From Dehalococcoidia bacterium (GTDB taxonomy: Bacteria; Chloroflexota; Dehalococcoidia; Dehalococcoidales; Fen-1064): DNA of 6,023 nt. The position numbers were made by a program, and so were the translations under genes. The notes under the pieces were generated by a model. It was not told where the DNA came from, did not search any database, and saw only the letters and a list, made by a program, of their open reading frames with translations. The stretch spans positions 7,367-13,389 of the forward strand of contig DUES01000188.1 in NCBI GenBank assembly GCA_011192055.1, in the 5' to 3' direction. Positions 1-5,248 of the stretch are shown piece after piece. Every line of letters begins with the position of its first letter. The first letter of the stretch is position 1.

Positions 1-2319
1 CAACGTCCTTCGGACGGCAATCACCCGGTAAAGGTCGCCTGGATACAGTGTGTGGGTTCCAGGGATGAGACCTGCGATAGGGAATACTGCTCTTCAGTCT
101 GCTGCATGTACGCCACCAAGGAAGCCATCATCGCCCGCGAGCACGAAAGCACGATTCAACCTACAATCTTTTACAATGACATCAGGGCTTTCGGAAAGGG
201 CTTCGAGAGATATTACGAATCGGCCAAGAATAAATTCGGTATCAGGTACGTACGAGGTATCCCTTCAGGAGTCAAGGAACTGCAGCAGAGCAAGAACCTG
301 CTCATCGAGCATGGCGGGGAAGACGGACAGAAGGTCCAGGAAGAGTTTGACCTGGTTGTGCTGTCGGTGGGTCTACAGCCGTCGGCAGGCACCCGGGACC
401 TTGCAGAGAAGCTCAATATTGAGCTGGACAGGTTCGGGTTCTGCCAGACTGATGACTTTAACCCGAACGCTACTTCTCGCGACGGTATCTATGTCGCCGG
501 GGCTTTTGACACTCCTATGGATATTCCAGAGTCAGTTATGAGCGCCAGCAGTGCTGCCTGTTTAGCCTCTGAAGTTATCACTGAAGCACGCGGTACATTG
601 GTAACCGAGAGAAAATATCCGCCGGAACAGGATACAAAAGACCAGGAACCGCGTGTTGGTGTCTTCGTCTGCCGCTGCGGCTCAAATATTGCCCGGGTCG
701 TCGATGTGCCCGGTGTGGCCGAGTACGCCGCTACACTGCCATACGTAGTACATGCTGAAGAGAACCTCTATACATGCTCTGCGGACACTCAGAACAAGAT
801 AGTCGCTGCGATAGAAGAAAATAACCTGAACCGGGTTGTCGTTGCCTCATGCAGTCCGCGCACACACGAGCCGCTCTTCCAGGACACGATACGTGATGGT
901 TGTCTCAACAAGTACCTCTTCGAAATGGCAAATATTCGTGACCAGTGCTCCTGGGTGCACTCCCTGCATATGCCGGAGGCTACCGACAAAGCCAAGGACC
1001 TGGTACGGATGGCCGTTGCCCGTGCCGTAACCCTTGAACCGTTGTACCAGACCAGGGCTGAAGTAACACATAAAGCGCTGGTCATCGGCGGTGGCCTGGC
1101 CGGAATGACCGCTGCCGTGGAGTTTGCCCGTCAGGGATACGAATCGGTGCTGGTTGAGAGAGACTATATGCTGGGTGGCAACCTTAATAACATTCACTTC
1201 GTTCACAGCAGTCCCGAATCTCCGCAGGCATTGCTGGCTTCAGTGATAGACCAGGTGGAGCACGAACCGAAGATAACCGTCTACAGGGGTGCTAATATCC
1301 GGAATTTTTCCGGGTATGTTGGTAACTATAAAACGGAAATAATAATCGATTCCGGGGATACTATTGAGTTTGAGCACGGTGTTGTTGTTGTTGCCACCGG
1401 GGCAACCGAGTACAAACCGACTGAATACCTCTATGGTCAGTCGGACCAGGTGTTGACTCAGCTTGAACTGGAAGGCAGAATTGCTGAAAGTGACGAGACT
1501 ATTCAAAACTCCGGTTCGGTGGTTATGATTCAGTGCGTCGGTTCCCGTGAAAAAGAGCACATGTACTGCAGTCGTGTCTGCTGCACCCAGGCAGTCGCCA
1601 ACGCCGTCAAATTGAAAGAGAACAACCCGGATACCGATGTCTATATCCTCTATCGGGATATGCGTACCTACGGCATGAACGAGCTTATCTACCGCCAGGC
1701 GCGCGAGATGGGAGTAACCTTTATCCGTTACGACGCGGACAGGAAGCCCGAGGTCACCGAGGAACAGGGTAAGCTGACGGTACGGGTCTTTGATACGATT
1801 CTTGGCACCAGTTTCCGGCTGGAACCGGACTACCTTGTTCTCAGCGCAGCCATACACCCTCACGGCGACGTCGAGGAACTGGCCAGTAAGCTGAAGCTGC
1901 CGCTGACACAGGACCGGTTCTTCATGGAAGCACACATGAAACTGCGACCATTGGAATTTGTCAATGAAGGCATGTATCTCTGCGGACTGGCTCACTCTCC
2001 CAAGACCATCTCGGAGTCTATTACACAGGCAAGGGGAGCGGTATCGCGGGCGGTAACCATTCTCTCCCAGGATCATTTAATGGTCGGCGGTGTTGTTTCC
2101 GTAGTGGACCCGGACCGGTGTGTCGCCTGCCTGACCTGTGTCCGCTCGTGTCCATTTGATGTGCCGAAGATAAATGCCGAGGGTGTTGCCGAAATTGAAG
2201 CGGCTGCCTGCCAGGGTTGCGGTATCTGCGCCAGTAATTGCCCGCGCAAAGCTATTACGCTGCAACACTACTCGGATGAACAGGTCATGTCCAAGACAGC
2301 AGTATTGAATCCTGCATAA
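1..2319 (+). CDS. hdrA: HdrA-like fused FAD/iron-sulfur subunit, 5'-truncated by the window edge
   Basis: Subunit A of a heterodisulfide-reductase-type complex, a cytoplasmic FAD protein that in this family hosts flavin-based electron bifurcation. The frame is open from base 1, so the true start lies outside; 772 residues are visible. Residues 1 to about 210 are the tail of a first HdrA module (IQCVGSR at 15-21, YCSSVCC at 29-35). A second module starts near residue 218: CRCGSNI (C224, C226), the Asn-Leu-Tyr-x-Cys-Ser and CSPRTHEPLFQ signatures, an FAD-binding GGGLAG at 363-368, QCVGSR with C512, and YCSRVCC at 522-528. Two [4Fe-4S] motifs close the protein: C707/C710/C713/C717 and C737/C740/C743/C747. 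The second module lacks the ferredoxin insertion that methanogen HdrA carries after its GxVGNxK segment. The stop is TAA, 19 bases before mvhD. Family assignment is very secure; the physiological partner is inferred. Confidence 0.94.
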   Translation, partial: QRPSDGNHPVKVAWIQCVGSRDETCDREYCSSVCCMYATKEAIIAREHESTIQPTIFYNDIRAFGKGFERYYESAKNKFGIRYVRGIPSGVKELQQSKNLLIEHGGEDGQKVQEEFDLVVLSVGLQPSAGTRDLAEKLNIELDRFGFCQTDDFNPNATSRDGIYVAGAFDTPMDIPESVMSASSAACLASEVITEARGTLVTERKYPPEQDTKDQEPRVGVFVCRCGSNIARVVDVPGVAEYAATLPYVVHAEENLYTCSADTQNKIVAAIEENNLNRVVVASCSPRTHEPLFQDTIRDGCLNKYLFEMANIRDQCSWVHSLHMPEATDKAKDLVRMAVARAVTLEPLYQTRAEVTHKALVIGGGLAGMTAAVEFARQGYESVLVERDYMLGGNLNNIHFVHSSPESPQALLASVIDQVEHEPKITVYRGANIRNFSGYVGNYKTEIIIDSGDTIEFEHGVVVVATGATEYKPTEYLYGQSDQVLTQLELEGRIAESDETIQNSGSVVMIQCVGSREKEHMYCSRVCCTQAVANAVKLKENNPDTDVYILYRDMRTYGMNELIYRQAREMGVTFIRYDADRKPEVTEEQGKLTVRVFDTILGTSFRLEPDYLVLSAAIHPHGDVEELASKLKLPLTQDRFFMEAHMKLRPLEFVNEGMYLCGLAHSPKTISESITQARGAVSRAVTILSQDHLMVGGVVSVVDPDRCVACLTCVRSCPFDVPKINAEGVAEIEAAACQGCGICASNCPRKAITLQHYSDEQVMSKTAVLNPA

Positions 2320-2338
2320 TTGAGGAAAGGAGACAAAG

Positions 2339-2767
2339 ATGGCTGAGGATTATGAACCAAGGGTAGTCGCATTCTGCTGCCACTACTGCGCCTACTCGGC
2401 GGCCGACCTTGCCGGCTCTATGCGCCTGGAGTATTCCCCCAATGTGCGGGTGGTCAAGCTGATGTGTACCGGTAAAGTGGACGTGCTGCACCTGCTGAAA
2501 GCCTTCGAAGACGGTGTTGATGCCGCCTTCGTCGCCGGCTGAGAGGAAGGCGATTGTCATTTCCTGGAAGGAAATCTAAGGGCTAAGAAACAGGTAAACC
2601 ACGCCAAGAAACTCCTCGAAGAGGTCGGAATAGAACCGGAGCGGCTGGAAATGTATAATATCGGTGCCTCGGACGCACCAAAATTCGCCGCTGCCTGTGA
2701 CGAGATGACGGAAAGGGCATTACGACTCGGTCCCAATCCTCTCAGAAAGGAAAAGGTGGAAGCATGA
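2339..2767 (+). CDS. mvhD: MvhD-type [2Fe-2S] electron-transfer subunit, selenoprotein (TGA at codon 68 read as Sec)
   Basis: Small iron-sulfur protein of the MvhD/VhuD (delta) family that passes electrons between HdrA and a partner oxidoreductase. Translation starts at ATG 2339, six bases after an AAAGGAG ribosome site (2326-2332). Conserved features: CCHYC at 13-17, ADLAG at 22-26, MCTGKVD with C43, then AG-U-EEGDCHF with Sec68 and C73, and EGNLRAKK. The TGA at 2540-2542 occupies the cysteine position of the family motif GGCxxGDCH. Without readthrough the product would stop at 67 residues, but the conserved motifs continue in the same frame for 74 more codons to TGA 2765-2767, giving 142 residues, the usual MvhD length. 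VhuD of methanococci is a known selenoprotein at this type of site, which supports the reading. A SECIS-like hairpin follows at 2559-2575. The stop overlaps the next start (ATGA), implying translational coupling to metV. A nonsense mutation or sequencing error is the alternative, but it explains the hairpin and the codon position less well. Confidence 0.92.
2559..2575 (+). promoter_or_regulatory. Bacterial SECIS-like hairpin for the Sec68 codon
   Basis: Directly visible perfect stem: ATTTCC (2559-2564) pairs with GGAAAT (2570-2575) around a five-base TGGAA loop (2565-2569). The loop begins 22 bases after the TGA, inside the usual bacterial range of roughly 16-37, and has a G at its second position, as SelB-binding apical loops typically do. 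It lies wholly inside the mvhD coding sequence, as bacterial SECIS elements must. A competing weaker pairing (2545-2548 with 2561-2564) exists. SelB recognition is inferred, not shown. Confidence 0.72.
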
Positions 2768-3453
2768 TAGTTGCCGATAGGAAACCGCTCGAAGAAATCA
2801 CGGGAAAGATAGCAAAGTATAAGAAGCTGCTTATCCTGGGCTGTGGTACCTGTGTCAGCGTCTGCCATGCCGGTGGAGAGAAAGAGGTGGGACTGCTGGC
2901 AAGCCAGCTCAGGATGGCAAGGAAAATCGACGATAACGATATCGAAATTAGCGAAGCCACTGTTCAGCGGCAATGTGATGAAGAGTACATCCTGCCGATA
3001 ATCGAACTGGCCCGGGAACATGATGCCGTTCTCTCTATGGCCTGTGGTGCCGGAGTGCAGTTCGTGGCCACAATGCTGGAGCCGCAGCGGGTACTTCCGG
3101 CGCTGAATACGCGCTTTATCGGTGTTACCGCTGCTGAAGGTCTCTGGCTGGAAAACTGCCGCGCCTGTGGGAACTGCCTGCTGGCCGACTACGGGGGCAT
3201 CTGCCCGATGACGATGTGTGCCAAGAGCCTTGTTAACGGTCCCTGCGGCGGCTACAAGGACGGTAAGTGCGAGACGAGCCCTGAGCGCGACTGCGCCTGG
3301 GTCAAGATATATGAGCGCCTGAAAAAAATAGACCAACTGGATACTATGCGCGAGATAGCGAAACTCAAGGACTACAGTGCCCAGAGTCACCCGGCACGGC
3401 AGGTGAACGAGGCATATTCCAAGGCTGAAATATCGGAGGCCACAGAGGAATAA
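2764..3453 (+). CDS. metV: MetV-like methylenetetrahydrofolate reductase partner (MTHFR C-terminal zinc/Fe-S family)
   Basis: 229-residue cysteine-rich cytoplasmic protein of the family named for the C-terminal domain of methylenetetrahydrofolate reductase. In acetogens MetV pairs with catalytic MetF in the methyl branch of the Wood-Ljungdahl pathway. The N-terminal half has LGCGTCVSVCHAGGEKEV (C27, C30, C34), C71 and SMACGAGVQ (C94). The C-terminal half has CRACGNC (132-138), GGICPMTMCAKSLVNGPCGG (145-163, the family hallmark), C169 and C177. No flavin-binding TIM barrel is present, so it is not MetF itself. The start ATG 2764 overlaps the mvhD stop by three bases, after an AGGTGG-type ribosome site. 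Co-location with hdrA and mvhD matches the Moorella MetFV-HdrABC-MvhD arrangement, but metF does not follow here: a terminator comes 23 bases after the stop. The gene could serve a distant MetF or another corrinoid/methyl-group enzyme using the same domain. The last 35 residues or so are charged and unlike the core. Confidence 0.85.
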   Translation: MIVADRKPLEEITGKIAKYKKLLILGCGTCVSVCHAGGEKEVGLLASQLRMARKIDDNDIEISEATVQRQCDEEYILPIIELAREHDAVLSMACGAGVQFVATMLEPQRVLPALNTRFIGVTAAEGLWLENCRACGNCLLADYGGICPMTMCAKSLVNGPCGGYKDGKCETSPERDCAWVKIYERLKKIDQLDTMREIAKLKDYSAQSHPARQVNEAYSKAEISEATEE

Positions 3454-3476
3454 CAGAAAATACGCAATACAGTACA

Positions 3477-3508
3477 ACGGGGGAGTATACATACTCCCCC
3501 GTTTTTTT
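3477..3508 (+). terminator. Intrinsic terminator of the hdrA-mvhD-metV operon
   Basis: Perfect inverted repeat with 12-base arms (3477-3488 and 3491-3502), five G:C pairs in a row near the base (GGGGG against CCCCC), closing realistically as 11 pairs with a four-base loop. It is followed by seven T (3502-3508). The T-run lies only on the plus-strand 3' side, so it serves the metV operon. For the convergent cyclophilin gene the hairpin is shared but the following tract (minus strand TTGTACTG) is poor. Confidence 0.95.
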
Positions 3509-3527
3509 ATCATAGGCTTGATATGGG

Positions 3528-4004
3528 TTACGCCTGTTTCTCTTCTATGACTATCCTTGTGATGGTATCACCCTGCTTAATAGCTTCCAGGACATCCGTT
3601 CCGTTTACCAGTTGGCCAAATACCGAGTGTTTCCCATCGAGGTGAGGTTGAGGAGCATAGGTAATGAAGAACTGGGAACCATTGGTATTGGGTCCGGCAT
3701 TAGCCATTGACAGTGCTCCCTTAACATGGGTATGTCCGGTGAATTCATCTGCGAATTTGTAACCGGGACCTCCGGCTCCTGTTCCGGCAGGGTCTCCGCC
3801 CTGAGCCATGAAGCCAGCAATGATCCGGTGGAATGTAGTCTTGTCATAGAATCCTTCACGGGCAAGAAACACGAAATTATTCACCGTTACAGGAACATCG
3901 CCGGCAAATAACTCAAGCTCTATATTCCCCTTGCCTGTTTCAATGGTAGCCATGTACTGCTTACCGGAGTCAATCGTCATCGGTGGTGGTGTTGAGTAAC
4001 TCAT
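3528..4004 (-). CDS. Cyclophilin-type peptidyl-prolyl cis-trans isomerase
   Basis: Single-domain cyclophilin, 158 residues, which catalyses cis-trans isomerisation of X-Pro bonds during protein folding. Visible motifs: [19 protein letters not shown] (58-76) containing catalytic Arg60 with Phe65, Met66 and Gln68; [16 protein letters not shown] (100-115) with Asn102, Gln111 and Phe113; [10 protein letters not shown] (121-130) with His126. Human CypA has Trp at the position of His121, a change common in bacterial forms and associated with weak cyclosporin binding. The chosen start gives [12 protein letters not shown] with no signal peptide, so a cytoplasmic protein. This start has no clear ribosome site and is directly preceded in frame by TAA (4005-4007); Met9 or Met18 are alternatives, also without good sites. 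A mini-ORF with a strong ribosome site ends 11 bases upstream (4016), so coupled re-initiation is possible. The gene converges on the metV operon terminator. Confidence 0.93.
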   Translation of the reverse strand: MSYSTPPPMTIDSGKQYMATIETGKGNIELELFAGDVPVTVNNFVFLAREGFYDKTTFHRIIAGFMAQGGDPAGTGAGGPGYKFADEFTGHTHVKGALSMANAGPNTNGSQFFITYAPQPHLDGKHSVFGQLVNGTDVLEAIKQGDTITRIVIEEKQA

Positions 4005-4015
4005 TTACTTTTGTG

Positions 4016-4096
4016 TCAGCGCAGAGGCTGCAGCCCGCCTGATGTCAGGAGAAGTGCTGCAAAACTCCATATTACGCCAACTATCTCCTTTCTCAT
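4016..4096 (-). CDS. Possible 26-residue signal-peptide-like mini-ORF upstream of the cyclophilin gene
   Basis: ATG at 4096 is preceded by GAGGGAG (complement of 4102-4108) at five-base spacing, a better ribosome site than that of the cyclophilin itself. The peptide has a charged start (MRKE), a hydrophobic run (IVGVIWSFAALLL) and a small-residue end (TSGG), then a short tail and TGA. This is the layout of a secretory leader. I do not recognise it as a known family. It may be a leader peptide coupling translation to the cyclophilin, a small membrane protein, or the frame-disrupted start of an ancestral lipoprotein form. Composition alone could also produce this by chance. Confidence 0.3.
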   Translation of the reverse strand: MRKEIVGVIWSFAALLLTSGGLQPLR

Positions 4097-4122
4097 AATC
4101 ACTCCCTCACATATATTGTCAA
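4095..4122 (-). promoter_or_regulatory. Candidate sigma70-type promoter for the cyclophilin gene
   Basis: On the minus strand a perfect TTGACA (complement of 4117-4122) is followed after 16 bases by GATTAT (complement of 4095-4100), a four-of-six match to TATAAT. If used, transcription would start just inside the mini-ORF at 4016-4096, leaving its start codon out of the message, so this promoter and translation of that mini-ORF are mutually exclusive readings. Confidence 0.3.
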
Positions 4123-4127
4123 GGGAG
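4102..4127. repeat. Six-base inverted repeat over the -35 box and mini-ORF ribosome site
   Basis: CTCCCT (4102-4107) and AGGGAG (4122-4127) are perfect inverted repeats with a 14-base AT-rich spacer. One arm overlaps the GAGGGAG ribosome site of the mini-ORF, the other borders the TTGACA box. It could be a protein-binding site or an RNA hairpin hiding the ribosome site; short length means chance is not excluded. Confidence 0.35.
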
Positions 4128-4199
4128 ATTTACTTCCGATATTCACCGACTTCACGCTCCGCCGGTTAGCCCCTCTTCTGAGCAAGCAGGTCAGCCCCA

Positions 4200-5009
4200 C
4201 TACCTACCCTTGTAATCGGGTTTCCGTTTCTCGCGGAAGGCGGCAACACCTTCTTTGTGGTCTTCAGAGGTCAGAGTAATTGTCTCGGAGGCAGCGGCAA
4301 TCTGCAGGGCCGTTTCGAACTCCATATTCAGACCTTTGTAGACCTGTATCTTGGACAGTCTCATCGGTATCGGTGGGCCATCGGCAATCCTGGCGGCCAG
4401 TGTCATGGTCTCTTTCTCCAGTTCCTCAAAGGGTACCAGCCGGTTCAGCACACCGAGTCGTCCGGCTTCTTCGGCCTCCATGAAATCGCCGGTATAGAGG
4501 AACTCAAGGGCACGTCCAACACCCATGATGCGCGGGTAAAGCCAGGTACCGCCCCATCCGGGGAAAAGCCCTATCCGCACGAAGGCATTCATGAAACGGG
4601 TCTTCCCGCAGCCTGTCCTGAGGTCACAGCCCATGGCCAGGTCACAGCCGGCACCAACCGCAGCGCCGTTAATCATTGCGATAGTCGGTTTCTTCAGCTT
4701 CTGCAGTCTTGGCATTACCTTTCCTGCAGAATGTATCAATCCCTGTCTCAGCGCTTCAGCATTCCGGACACCGCTCTCCCGCTGCTGCCCACCTCCGGTC
4801 ATCCCGCCGACATCCGCTCCGGAGCAGAAACCCCGTCCGGCACCCGTAATCACGAGTACGGTTACGGTATCATCTTCATCTACATCATCAAGGGCAATGG
4901 CAAGTTCATCTGTCATCTGCGGACTGATGGCGTTGAGTCTTTCCGGTCGGTTTAGAGTCAGGACGGCGATATTACCCCTTTTTTCAAGGATAATAGTCTC
5001 AAAGTCCAT
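4200..5009 (-). CDS. Enoyl-CoA hydratase/isomerase (crotonase) superfamily protein, substrate unknown
   Basis: 269 residues, the usual crotonase length; acts on acyl-CoA thioesters in the cytoplasm. Typical features: LTLNRPERLNAIS (17-29), the first oxyanion-hole segment GRGFCSGAD (58-66), the second NGAAVGAGCDLAMGCDLR (114-131), then FVRIGLFPGWGGTWLYPRIMG from 143, and a C-terminal TSEDHKEGVAAFREKRKP tail. The two glutamates of classic hydratases appear absent: the GCELA position reads GCDLA (Asp123) and the xPExxIG position reads NAFVRIG (Phe143 by my eye alignment). The Pro-Asp-x-Gly-Gly aspartate of isomerase-like members is also changed (PGWGG). Oxyanion hole and fold are intact, so CoA binding is likely, but ordinary beta-oxidation hydration is doubtful. 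A strong AGGAGGG site (complement of 5017-5023) seven bases upstream fixes the start. It lies 38 bases downstream of tRNA-Pro on the same strand with no terminator between. Confidence 0.9.
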   Translation of the reverse strand: MDFETIILEKRGNIAVLTLNRPERLNAISPQMTDELAIALDDVDEDDTVTVLVITGAGRGFCSGADVGGMTGGGQQRESGVRNAEALRQGLIHSAGKVMPRLQKLKKPTIAMINGAAVGAGCDLAMGCDLRTGCGKTRFMNAFVRIGLFPGWGGTWLYPRIMGVGRALEFLYTGDFMEAEEAGRLGVLNRLVPFEELEKETMTLAARIADGPPIPMRLSKIQVYKGLNMEFETALQIAAASETITLTSEDHKEGVAAFREKRKPDYKGR

Positions 5010-5047
5010 GACCCTTCCCTCCTGCCGGTAACGGAATCATTGCAGCA

Positions 5048-5125
5048 TGGTCGGGGTGAGAGGACTCGAACCTCCGGCCTCAGCGTCCCAAACGCTGCGC
5101 TCTAACCTGGCTGAGCTACACCCCG
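5048..5125 (-). tRNA. tRNA-Pro (anticodon TGG), CCA encoded
   Basis: Full cloverleaf on the minus strand: acceptor CGGGGTG/CACCCCG (7 bp), D-arm GCTC/GAGC, anticodon stem CAGCG/CGCTG around loop TTTGGGA with anticodon TGG (complement of 5088-5090), five-base variable loop, and a T-arm GGAGG/CCTCT with a TTCGAGT loop (one G:U pair). Discriminator base A is at 5051, followed by an encoded CCA (5050-5048). Reads CCN proline codons, chiefly CCA and CCG. Confidence 0.97.
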
Positions 5126-5133
5126 CCAACACA

Positions 5134-5162
5134 AGCTTACAGAGAAAGATGGTACAGGTCAA
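5134..5162 (-). promoter_or_regulatory. Candidate promoter for tRNA-Pro (and possibly the crotonase gene)
   Basis: Minus-strand TTGACC (complement of 5157-5162, five of six) then 17 bases then TAAGCT (complement of 5134-5139, three of six), placed so that transcription would begin a few bases before the mature tRNA 5' end at 5125. The -35 and position are good, the -10 weak. Confidence 0.3.
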
Positions 5163-5179
5163 GAGACTCGTATTCCTGA

Positions 5180-5202
5180 CGTCAGCCAATAATCAACTGA
5201 CG
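5180..5202. repeat. Inverted repeat in the gap between the Fe-S gene and tRNA-Pro
   Basis: CGTCAG (5180-5185) and CTGACG (5197-5202) are perfect inverted repeats with an 11-base spacer. The left arm is also part of a 10-base palindrome, CTGACGTCAG (5176-5185). There is no T-run on the minus-strand side, so it is not a convincing terminator for the gene ending at 5249. A binding site or weak RNA hairpin is possible; otherwise the 5126-5248 gap shows only the candidate tRNA promoter. Confidence 0.4.
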
Positions 5203-5248
5203 GCTTTTACCGGGATAACAAGCTGTAAGTTCTACTGTAACGGTAAAC

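Noticed and set aside
1240..2076. 278-codon minus-strand open frame opposite hdrA
   Set aside because: The opposite strand encodes clear HdrA signatures; the minus-strand product has no family features or ribosome site that I could see.
2339..2542. A 67-codon ORF as a complete small protein
   Set aside because: It is the N-terminal half of MvhD; conserved MvhD motifs continue in the same frame after the TGA, so this is a Sec codon rather than a gene end.
3477..3502. Terminator hairpin as bidirectional, also ending the cyclophilin transcript
   Set aside because: On the minus strand the stem is followed by a mixed tract instead of a T-run, so only plus-strand function is supported.
2557..3513. 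318-codon minus-strand open frame opposite mvhD/metV
   Set aside because: It runs through the metV operon terminator, shows no recognisable domain, and the plus strand carries dense cysteine motifs and coupled starts. It is an antisense shadow.
4257..4955. 232-codon plus-strand open frame opposite the crotonase gene
   Set aside because: Antisense to oxyanion-hole motifs of a well-supported crotonase; no recognisable domain.
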